This document shows positions 12,101 through 24,100 of a DNA stretch of 64,000 nt, in pieces. Position 1 is the stretch's first letter, and every line of letters starts with the position of its first letter. The notes beneath the pieces were generated by a model. That model worked only from the letters and a program-made list of their open reading frames with translations, was not told the origin of the DNA and ran no database searches. The stretch is taken from the NCBI GenBank assembly GCA_022495005.1, contig JAGYXB010000956.1:620001-684000 (forward strand), written 5' to 3'. The stretch is from Rhyacophila brunnea. Taxonomy: Eukaryota; Arthropoda; Insecta; Trichoptera; Rhyacophilidae. The position numbers were made by a program, and so were the translations under genes.

Positions 12101-15100
12101 TATATAACAAAAAGTGAACTAGGTAACAAATACAAAAACGGTGAGCATTGTCATTATTTGTTATATTAAAAACATAACACTTATGATGAATTCCTGAAAC
12201 TTGCTTTAGCGATTTTCATATGAAGACCATAGAAGGCTCCACGTGGTAGAAGAATAGTTTCTTCAACATATTTGCGATGTGCCCTATGCCAGGGGTAGTG
12301 AACCATTTTTTATGACGTGGTAAAAATATTTGAAACAGTGGGATTTTTATTGACCGACGACCGAGTGTTTTCGCAGAAATCAAAGGGCAAAGCATTTTTC
12401 GAGCTAAATTTATCGCTGCAAACATAAAACAAATTTAATACAATACAATACAAGCGGTTTTCTGAAGAAGTCAAAATTCCACTTTAAATAGAACTTCTGT
12501 TTGGTTCTTCTTAAAAAATTTACATCTACGCGGAAGTGTTTGAGGTTGTATTATGATTCTAAAATTATTTTCAGTGCCAACAGAATTCCTCTGCGTGCCA
12601 AACGTGTCATAGGTTCGCCACCGCTGCCATGTGCAAATGACAATATGTTATTTTCGAATAAATTAATGACTAATAATTTATAATATTAAATAATATAGTA
12701 GCATAGTAATTATAATATTAATTAGATTCAATTTCATAAATTCGTCTTGAATGACAATAGAAAGAGCTATCAATAAAAAATGGAATTTATTACAAAATAA
12801 ATATTACTATACTTCTTATTGTTATAATTATCTTTTTACGATGCTTGGGAAAAACTAAGTGGGTAAGTCGATTTTTTAGAAGATGAACTTTAATAACCAT
12901 TTTCATCGTTTTCGCTTCACCAATCGTCAATAAATTTTAAGAATACGATGGTCGTGCCGTTACGCGTTGGCTCATAATGTCGTGGGTCCCGAGTTTGAAA
13001 CCCGGGTCGGGCAATTTCACGTAAAAACAAAAAAAATCTCTTAATACAACCTCCACTCTGTGCAGGCCCATTTCTTGGGATCGAGCATGGTGTACAAAAA
13101 AAATAATTGTTAAAAATCGACATGAAATACATATTGCACAAATAAAATAATAACTAATCCTATGTTGATCATAGTATGTTATTTCCCGATATTAATATTT
13201 ACTAAACAAACAAAATAGTAACTAGAGAATTAATAGCATGTTATCTTATATAATATATAAGAACCAATTATTACAAAGTGTGTTTGATTCATATCGATCA
13301 CATAATATATTATGAATATTCAAATGTTCATGGTTTATCTTTCCGTTTGTAATATTTATAAATACATTTTTCGATCATAATATTTTCGACGAAAAAAATA
13401 CTTAGTTGCTCAGTATTGGGAAATTCAAGGTGAAAAACAGTTTTATAAAAATACAAACCAGTTCGTGTATCTTTAGTTTCTTCAATAACTTCATCAGTTG
13501 CCAAATCATCTGGTTCCGTCTGTAATAAAAAAATGTCAGTTAGTGATAAGCCGCAATACACCCATAAGGGCTTGCGCAGACAGAGAGCGGTCGGAGTTCT
13601 GCGTTCAACCGACCGTTGACCGCTAACGTTCAGGGACAGCAGACAGGTGGCGGTCAACAATAAAGCGTTCCATTTGTTTACAAACGTTGTACTGACACAA
13701 GCGCTGCATAATGCTTGACCGCTATATTCCGACTGCGAGTGGAAGTGAGAAAGCACCGCTGTTGCGTACTCACTCCCCCGTGTGGTTTCGCTCTATGTTG
13801 TGTGACTGCTCAGCGGAGGTACGGCGTTCTTTGTAATTCCGGGCATAGAACTCCAGAACTCCAGCGTTCCAATTGACCGGCGCGGTCTGACCACCGGCTG
13901 TGTACCCATACAGTATGAAGTCCATACAGTACAAAGAACGCCGAACTCCGAACGCGGAACGCAGACCGCCTGACCGCGCTCTGTCTGCGCAAGCCCTAAA
14001 ATAAATAGTTTATAAATAATAACCTGTCCTCAAAATCTAGCTTAGGATCGGAATTTTTTTATTATCTAGAATGTATTTATTCTACAATATCAAAAATATT
14101 AATATTGTGCACGTTTTCTCGTAATCACCCAATGTAAAGGTTTAGGTTATGTTTTTTTTTTGAGAGGAAAATAGTCAATACAATAATATGATATCATCAT
14201 ATTATTGTCACTCTTTATCGTGTATCGTGTATCCATACTTGCTAACATTGTTATGTTTTTATATGCACCTTCTTGGTAAACCAATATCAACACCCTTCTA
14301 TAAATTATTGTTTTCATTTGAAAAAGTTCGTTTATATTATAAAACATATTTTACTAAGATAAGTTTTATAATCCAGAATAATCTTAAATCATGTTAAATA
14401 TTTATAAAATATAACAATTTTGCCAAATGAGACTTATTAGAGAGAGACTTACAGTTATTTTTATGTTAAGCGAATTTGTATTAAATAAATAAACTATGAA
14501 ATTAATACTCACAATCTCTGGTTGTTTGTCTTCCCATGTTCGTGACGTGAAGTCTTCGGGGCAAAATTGTACAATAATTTCTTCCACAGTAGCATATTTT
14601 AATTCGACCACCTTCATAAAGGCTCTAAAACCAACCATGGATCCCACAGTTTGCTCATCTTGAGCGGACTCTTCTGTTAGAACTTCTGTGATCAGTGCTC
14701 CGTGGCCTTGGCGCTCTACAACTTGAACCAATGCTGATTGAGATTGAGGTGTGCTCAGTGCCGGGAATAGTGACGAATTGTAAAGAGTTATAATTTCTTG
14801 TACTGTAACGCCCTGTCTCACTAAGAACCCGATTTTCGCGAGTTCTATCAACGGGTTTTCTCCTGCTCCAAATTCTCTGGCACTTATTACCTCAAGGGTT
14901 TCTTTTATTTCTGTAGCCATAAACTCTCGCACTTTGGTCCTCTCGACTCTTCCAAATACTCTTTCGAATGTTTCGACAACCAAGTTTTCTATGATTTCAT
15001 CTTCTTGGATTATGGATGTTGTGATATGCTTATGCGGGGAAATCAATGGTTCAGCCTTTTCACCTTCAGGACGTTTCTTGATGGTCTTATCATCGATCTT

Positions 15101-18100
15101 CTTGAATGATGCAATGTCTGAGGTAGCTAAAGATTCTTCGATGGGGATGATTCTCTTTGCTTTCTTTTTGTCAATCTTTTTGATTTCAACGGTGGATTCG
15201 ATAACTTCTACGTCCGTTACATCAGCGACTCCTTTTACAGTATCGATAACTGTTTCACTCACAGTTGTTTCTTCTACGACTGATTTTTTAGGTTTCAATT
15301 CTTGAACCTTGCTCTCTTCTACAGAAGACACTTGGAGTTTTGCTTTTGTAACAGCCATTCCGATATCACTGCTTGCTTTACATAGATAGTTTCCTTCATT
15401 TTTCTTAGTCGCTTTTTGAATGGTCAATGTTGTCTTGTTTTCTTTAATGCGAATCTTAACGTTTTCATCATTTAATACAATCTTGTCATCGTGATACCAG
15501 ATAATATCTAAAAAATATATAACAATCGTTTTTTTATTATTTTCTACTAATGGTCAAAATTAAATCGTTTTAGAAAATATTATCGACAAAAACGTTATAT
15601 GTTTTGAATTAAGCAATACATGCAATGATTGTGCTCATTTCAATATTCAGATGTTTTTAAATTTAATTCTGCTATCGATAATATTCTGATTTTAATGAAA
15701 GGTTCTATTCCTGTATAATTTTATTTATTTTTTTGAAATTTAATTATGACCTTTATTTGTGGCGTAGGTGGAGAGCGCTCATATAAATGAGGTTTCGATC
15801 CCTAAACTGGCAAAAACTACATGTTGTTTTTTTAGTTTATATATTATTTGGTCTAGAAAAATGACCGATTGGGTTGTACGAATGGATAACCACCATTCAT
15901 CGTAAAATAGTTTGTTAATAAAACCTCTACTTAATGCTCTGATTCGGAGCAGAAATGCTTTGTAAAACAATATATAAACATACTATAGCCACGAAACGCG
16001 TTATAACAACATAAATATGACTTGCATCTCACAGGTAGGTACCTAGAAGTTATATATTATCGAAGTGGTATAAGCTGGTATCGTGAGATACATTGGTAAC
16101 GTCTTTTTGTATTTACCTGGGTTAGGATTTCCTGAATATTGGCAATCAAACACAACAGTCTCTTCTTCTTTTGCTCGTACACCAATAATCTCTTTGACGA
16201 AAGTGGGTACCGATTGAGTAGCTATAAAAACATTATACATCAAATAATTAAAGTGAAATATGTCTTCTCTAACACTAGATAAGTAGGTAATCTAATATAG
16301 GCATATCTATACATCGACAAAATGATCGATGACAGATTTATTTTAAAATAAAAATTAAGTTATCAGCTGGTTTGTTTGAGACTTAGGCCTTGTCCAGATG
16401 GCGCGATTTGACTCGTGCATTAAAACTCGCGCGCATTCCAGGTACATGTAACCTCATTGAGCCATCCATATGCAGTCGCGACGTATCGCGTCGAGAGACG
16501 CATCATATGGACAAGCTCTTAAACGGTTGATTGTAGTACAATGTGTTTAGATTGTTACCGTGTATTCTCGAAACGTTGAGGAAAGGAGGAAAAATACTCA
16601 GTATTAACCCAAAAAACTTAATACGATAAGTTATCAGAGGTCGTCTATAAATGACGTCATTTGATTTTCGGTATTTTTTTACTTCTTTCCCCATAATCAC
16701 ACTTCATAAAAAATCTTTTATCCCCTTGACAAAATTATGTCACAATTATGTTACAATATGAAGTTGTTGAAAAATATCGATTTTAATATAACGTTCTCAC
16801 GGAATATTTTATAGGCAGAAAATATAAGTATTTATATTGCTTTTTACAACTCTCTGACACCTTCGTCGTAAATCATGACATTTCAGATGTCCCCTATTTG
16901 ATGTCACATTTGGACAACCCGATACAAATGAATCGTTTAGCAGATGGTGATAATAATTATTATAATGACCCTAATGTCCAATCATGCGTCTAGGCTATTT
17001 TAAAATAGTTTATATTCGACTTTAGGAAATACAGATAGGTACCTAAATTTAATTAAATAAAGATACTATTAAAAGATCGTTCATGTCATTTATTATGTAT
17101 TATTCATAAATAGAATAATAAGTAATTCAAGAAAATTAATTAGTACTAATGTGTTATAGTTAATAATTATGTAGATAATTGTTTATATAATTAAAATATT
17201 TTTACCTTTCAATGCTGCTTGGAGTTCTTCCATGTGGGTCACCCATTCTGGTTTACGATATTCTTTGGTACCCAAAATTCCTATAAACAAATCATTTAAA
17301 ATATAAGTTCAAAATTTAAGCAGTGACGAATGGAGTAATTGTAAATGTTGCAAGTGAAGACAAGTATAGTACGTAGGTATTTAATTACCCACTTAAAGGT
17401 AAGTCTACAAAAATTGAGTCAACTGTGTAAGATGGTAAGTTTGTAGTATTTCATCTGTAAGTGACATTGAAGTGACAAGTATTGAAAGATAAAGAATGTT
17501 TATAGTAAAGGGGGAAATAATGAAGGGGCAAAGGAAACCTCAGCAAAGTTGCTTGAAGGAAATTTCCTGAAACGATATTGAAATAGGATTAGTACACAAT
17601 TAATCGCATTATTTTTTTAAGAGAAGTTGAGTGCCTATTTAAATAAACCTCACCTTCGACTTCCAGTTCGGTTGTGGTTGATACAATACCAAGAGTATTA
17701 AACGCCTCGAATTTAATTTCACCGGAATCGTCTGGGAAGACTTCTCTAATTGTTAAAACTGATGTGCCGTCTTCAAATTCCTCGATGAAGAACTCTTTGC
17801 TGTTCTTGATTTCAACACCGTGTTTGTACCATTTTCCCTTCGGTTTCGGCTTTCCAATAGCCTTTGATTCAATCCTAGAATTAAAATGTATTGTAAATTG
17901 ATTTTAACAAAATAAAAAGAAAAAACACTAATGGTGAATGTTGAATGAAATAATGAACGTCATCGTGATGGTTAATGCAAATAATAGTCACGAATAATTT
18001 GTATGATGATAATCACATCATATCCCACATTACGGATACATTAAATTTAAATTGAATATTGTAGATGTTTATTCCAGTTTGTGTATGTATTCAGAAAAAG

Positions 18101-21100
18101 TAGTATTATAGATTATGCTAGTAGATATTGGTAAAACGTAGTAATTATTATAAATAATGATGTGAAAATGCACAGTGGGCAACATATGAATTAATATTAA
18201 TGTAATATTATGGAAATACAAAGAAATATAATGTTACATAAGTTATAGGTACTTATATACAATCGCACGTAAAAAAATTTTGGAGATAATAATTAATTTG
18301 CTCAACGTAGGTATATTCTCATCCTACTCCAACCAAGTTTTTTCTAATATATATATTTATAAGGTTTTTTCTAACCCATTCAATGCGGTTTTAAAATGAG
18401 GTAGATCAATTATATTAGTGATACGAAATATTATGCCAAGTGCACGATTGACCAAGCCTGTCTTGCGATAGTAGGAATTTGACAATTATTAGTTCTTTAT
18501 TTTTTAAATACGACCAAGACAGATGCTAGAACATTTATTCGCTGTACCAATACTGGATATTTTACTGTTATAATTAATAAGCTGGAAGCTTTTTGATATT
18601 TTTGACTACTAATTATAAATTCAGTGATTTTACCTAGTTAGTTGACCTTCATTTGTTACTACTGTTACTGGAAGACCTTTGGTAATTACAGGTGCGAAGT
18701 CTTCAACGTCGCTCGTGATTTCCTTAAAATATAAGAAAGGTTATATTCGATGTACATTTAAATTATTGTTAATGTTATATTGTACCTACTGAAATAGATT
18801 TCATTAAATGGTGCGAGTCAACGGAATTATATGAAACTTAGTTAAAATTACATTATTTACCTTATCACTTAATATATCTTCCTCTGAACCGCTCGGAATG
18901 TATTCATAAGCTGAAAGCGAATAAATAATAAGTATTTTTTATAGAGTAATTAGCAGTTTGTTTGGTAATGTATGTTATGACGTAAATGGTAATTGTTAAA
19001 TCACAGAATATAGTCAACCTAAAGAAATACATTGTGCATACAAGATTATCAATAACATGTTTATACTAAATATAGTTTTTTTTAGAAATTTATATGAAAA
19101 AGGAATGCTTATTAACAATCAGTATAAGTCATTGTTGTTTTATAGTGCATACAAAATGTTAATGAAATGTCTTAGTTTTGTAAGTATGTATTCATAAAAG
19201 GGAGGGTTCTTCTAGGTACCGTACCTTCTACCATTACAGCAGTGTTAGAGGTGGTTTTTCCAAATCTATTGGCAGCAAGACATTCGTATTCTCCAGCCAT
19301 CTCTGGGAAAGCTTCCTTTATGATAAGCTCACAGGTACCGTCGGAACTTTGAATAATCTCAACATCGTTTCCTCTGTTAACAGTTTTACCCTTATGGCAC
19401 CATTGCACGAGTGGTGTGGGAGTGCCCTTTACTTTACAATTAAGTTTTATTTCTTCTCCGTCCATTACTCTTACAGTTCTCAACTTTTCTATGAATATGG
19501 GAGATGTCCCCTCGTCGGTGTATTCTTCGATTATTGATACCGTAGCCGAGCAAGTAACAGATCCTGCTACGTTTTCCGCTCTGCACGTGAACTCGCCTAC
19601 TTTGGTTTTGTTCATATTTTCTATTACGAGTATACTCTTATTATCTGAATGAGTTATGTACAAGTTATCTGTGCCTGATGTGATGGGTTGGGAATTCGTG
19701 AACCATTGGAAGGAAGCGCTAGGGAAAGCTTTTACGTGTGCTTCTAATATTATCACTTCTCCAGCTGTGACGTTTTGTGGGTAGAAAATTTTCGTGAATT
19801 TTGGTGGTAAAACATCGGCAAGGTCATTGCTATTGTCTATATTTACAGAGCTTGAAGACTTGGTAATTCCTTTGGATTGCTTTATCAGCACTTCGTATTT
19901 GCCACTTTCTTTTTTGGTCAGATTCAACACTGTTATGATAGTTTTGTTATCTGTTGTTACAATATTGTATATTTCGTCGCTCTTTATTTCTTTGCCATTG
20001 CGTAACCATGTTATTTGAGCATCATCGGCGGCAATGTACTCTACTTCGAGGGTTACAGTATCACCGAGCATTTTTACCTGGGCTTCTAATGGAGTAGTAA
20101 TTTTTGGTATCGAGGCATTGTCAACGATTGTTGTCTCTTCTGGAACGTGTTTGGGAAAATTATCAAATTAATATTTGATACTAAATTATATAACAAAAAT
20201 AGACGAAGCAGTGTAAATTTCATGAAGATGCACATAAACATTCCTTATACTGAACATTTTAATAACTATATAAACTATATAAAAAATAGATACATATTAT
20301 GTAGTGGTATTTTTTTGTGTAAGCATTCCTCATTCTAAATTGATTCTCATTCTTTTGAAATTAATGATAAGTAAACTTAAATTAAAATACACAATGTAGT
20401 TCAAAAACTATCTAGTATATTAGACATTTGAATTTCATGTACAAATATATATTTGTCACAATATAAATGATAATAAACACATGCATTATTTCTCCCAACG
20501 TAGTGTTAGTGGATATAAACATACGATTGGGTATATTGCCTAATTAAATCACATTAAATTAATATTAATATAATATACAAAAATATTTTTATAAGGAATA
20601 AGTCAATATTATTAATATAAAAAGAATGCCTACAATACCAGTCACTGAAGATGTGATGTAGACATTTTTAAAGTCTATTGATGTATGTATTATTTTTTTT
20701 ACTCTATTTTAAATAAAACTATATTATGTTAAGTGGTAATAAATCTTCCAGTTAGTTTATATAAATGTATACTTAGAATTAAGCAAAAGGTGTGGAGGTA
20801 TATAAATCATTTTCTTCTATTTTAATGAGGTAATGTAATTGTACTAAAAATCATAAAAGTAAAATAAATAATTCAATATCATTCCACCACTAATGCCCAC
20901 CCACGTCATAATAATAATATGTAAGCGAAAAGTTCTAGTACGTATTATCTTACGACTTAGCTAGTGCTTTTAAATAACATATATATGATATAAACAAATT
21001 GTAAAACTTACCCTCTGTTTTCTTTATGACTCGTTTTTCTTTTACAGATTTCTTTGTTACAGATTTTTCTACTTTTATAACTGTATCCAAAATGGTTTCT

Positions 21101-24100
21101 TCTTCGGGTTGTTCTTTAGGTTCATCCTTTTGAGGAGACGGTTTAAGCGATACCTCTTCGATTGGTTCTTCTTCGACAGGTGTTTTTTGCTTAGGAATAT
21201 GTTTCAAAGTGACTTCCTCTTTGGGCTCTTCCTCTTTTGGTGCTTCTTCTTTTGGACGCCTCTTTCCTGTACGCCATGATTTCGGCTCTGTTGGCTCAAT
21301 AGGTATATCATCATGAACAAGTGGTTTCAATGGTTCATCTTCAGTAGGTTCTTCTTTAGTGACCTTTTCTTTTTTAGGAATAGGCTTGAGTGATATTTCC
21401 TCCTTTGGCTCCTCTTCCTTTGGTCGACGTTTTCCAGTTGGCCATGTCTTGAGTTCGGGTTCTTCAGCAATTTGCTCTTTCTTTGTAACCGGCTTAAGTG
21501 AAACTTCTTCTATTGGTTCTTCTTCGACAAGTGCTTTCTGTTTAGGTATTGGTTTCAAAGTGACTTCCTCTTTGGGTTCTTCTTCTTTAGGACGCCTCTT
21601 TCCAGTACGCCATGATTTTGGCTCTGTCGGTTCAATGGGTATATCATCATGAACAAGTGGTTTCAATGGTTCATCTTCAACTGGTTTTTCTTCAGTGATC
21701 TTTTCCTTTTTAGGAATAGGTTTGAGGCTTATTTCTTCCATCGGGACTTCTTCCTTTGGTCGACGTTTTCCAGTTGGCCAGGTCTTCAATTCGGGTTCTT
21801 CAACTGGTTGCTCTTTCTTTGTCACTGGCTTAAGTGAAACTTCTTCCATTGGTTCTTCTTCGACAGGTGCTTTTTGTTTAGGAATAGGTTTCAAAGTGAC
21901 TTCCTCTTTAGGTTCATCTTCTTTAGGATGCCTCTTTCCTGTACGCCATGACTTTGGCTCTATCGGCTCAATGGGTATATCATCATGAACAAGTGGTTTC
22001 AATGGTTCATCTTCAACTGGTTTTTCTTCAGTGATCTTTTCCTTTTTAGGAATAGGTTTGAGGCTTATTTCTTCCATCGGGACTTCTTCCTTTGGTCGAC
22101 GTTTTCCAGTTGGCCAGGTCTTCAATTCGGGTTCTTCAACTGGTTGCTCTTTCTTTGTCACTGGCTTAAGTGAAACTTCTTCCATTGGTTCTTCTTCGAC
22201 AGGTGCTTTTTGTTTAGGAATAGGTTTCAAAGTGACTTCCTCTTTAGGTTCATCTTCTTTAGGATGCCTCTTTCCTGTACGCCATGACTTTGGCTCTATC
22301 GGCTCAATGGGTATATCATCATGAACAAGTGGTTTCAATGGTTCATCTTCAACTGGTTTTTCTTCAGTGATCTTTTCCTTTTTAGGAATAGGTTTGAGGC
22401 TTATTTCTTCCGTTGGTACCTCTTCCTTTGGTCGACGTTTTCCAGTTGGCCAGGTCTTTAATTCGGGCTCTTCAATTGGTTGCTCTTTCTTTGTCACTGG
22501 CTTAAGAGAAACCTCTTCCATTGGTTTTTCTTCGACCGGTACTTTTTGCTTAGGTACGGGTTTCAATGTGACTTCCTCTTTGGGCTCTTCCTCTTTTGGT
22601 TCTTCTTCTTTAGGTCGCCTCTTTCCAGTACGCCACGATTTTGGCTGTGTCGGCTCAATGGGGATATCATCATGAACAAGTGGTTCCAACGGTTTATCTT
22701 CAATGAGTTCTTCTTTAGTGATCTTTTCTTTTTTAGGAATAGGCTTGAGTGTTATTTCTTCCTTTGGCTCCTCTTCCTTTGGTCGACGTTTTCCAGTTGG
22801 CCATGTCTTGAGTTCGGGTTCTTCAACAGGTTGCTCTTTCTTTGCCACTGGTTTAAGTGAAATCTCGTCTATTGGTTCTTCTTCGACAGGTGCTTTTTGC
22901 TTTGGAATGGGTTTTAAAGTGACTTCCTCTTTGGGTTCTTCTTCTTTAGGACGCCTCTTTCCAGTACGCCATGACTTTGGCTCTGTTGGCTCAATGGGCA
23001 ATTCATGGATTGGTTTCAATTGTTCATCTTCAATTGGTTTTTCTTCAGTGATATTTTCCTTTTTAGGAATAGGTTTGAGGCTTATTTCTTCTGTTGGTGC
23101 TTCTTCCTTCGGTCGACGTTTTCCAGTTGGCCAAGTCTTTTGTTCAGGTTCTTCAATTGGTTGCTGTTTCTTTGCAACCGGTTTAAGTGAAACCTCTTCC
23201 ATTGGCTCTAATTCAACCGGTGCTTTCTGTTAGGAATTGGTTTCAAAGTGATTTCCTCTTTGGGCTCTTCCTCTTGGGCTCTTCTTCTTTAGGACGCCTC
23301 TTTCCAGTACGCCATGATTTTGGCTCTGTCGGTTCAATGGAGATATCATCATGAACAAGTGGTTTTGACGGTTCATCTTCAATGGGTTTTTCTTCAGTGA
23401 TCTTTTCTTTTTTAGGAATAGGCTTGAGTGTTATTTCTTCCTTTGGCTCCTCTTCCTTTGGTCGACGTTTTCCAGTTGGCCATGTCTTGAGTTCGGGTTC
23501 CTCAACAGGTTGCTCTTTCTTTGTCACTGGCTTAAGTGAAACTTCTTCCACAGGTTCTGCTTCGACAGGTGCTTTTTGCTTAGGAATAGGTTTCAAAGTG
23601 ACTTCCTCTTTTGGTTCTTCTTCTTTAGGATGCCTCTTTCCAGTACGCCATGACTTTGGCTCTGTTGGCTCAACGAGTAAGTCAATGACTGGCTTCAATT
23701 GTTCATCTTCAACTGGTTTTTCTTCAGTGATTTTTTCCTTTTTAGGAATAGGTTTGAGGCTTACTTCTTCTGTTGGCACCTCTTCCATCGGTCGACGTTT
23801 TCCAGTTGGCCAAGTCTTTTGTTCAGGTTCTTCAACTGGCTGCTGTTTCTTTGTAACCGGTTTAAGTGAAACCTCTTCCATTGGCTCTAATTCGACAGGT
23901 GCTTTTTGTTTAGGAATTGGTTTCAAAGTGATTTCCTCTTTGGGTTCTTCCTCTTTGGGCTCTTCTTTAGGACGCCTCTTTTCAGTACGCCATGATTTGG
24001 GCTCTATCGGCTCAATGGGAATATCATCATGAACAAGTGGCTTTGACGGTTCATCTTCAATGGGTTCTTCTTTAGTGATCTTTTCTTTTTTAGGAATAGG

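Noticed and set aside
12216..12683. Two short frames on opposite strands near 12.2-12.7 kb
   Set aside because: They lie in or across a hAT-like MITE and have no protein-like features.
13328..13756. 142-codon minus-strand frame as an independent gene
   Set aside because: It fuses the 61-nt sls exon with intron and MITE sequence; the real exon is bounded by splice sites.
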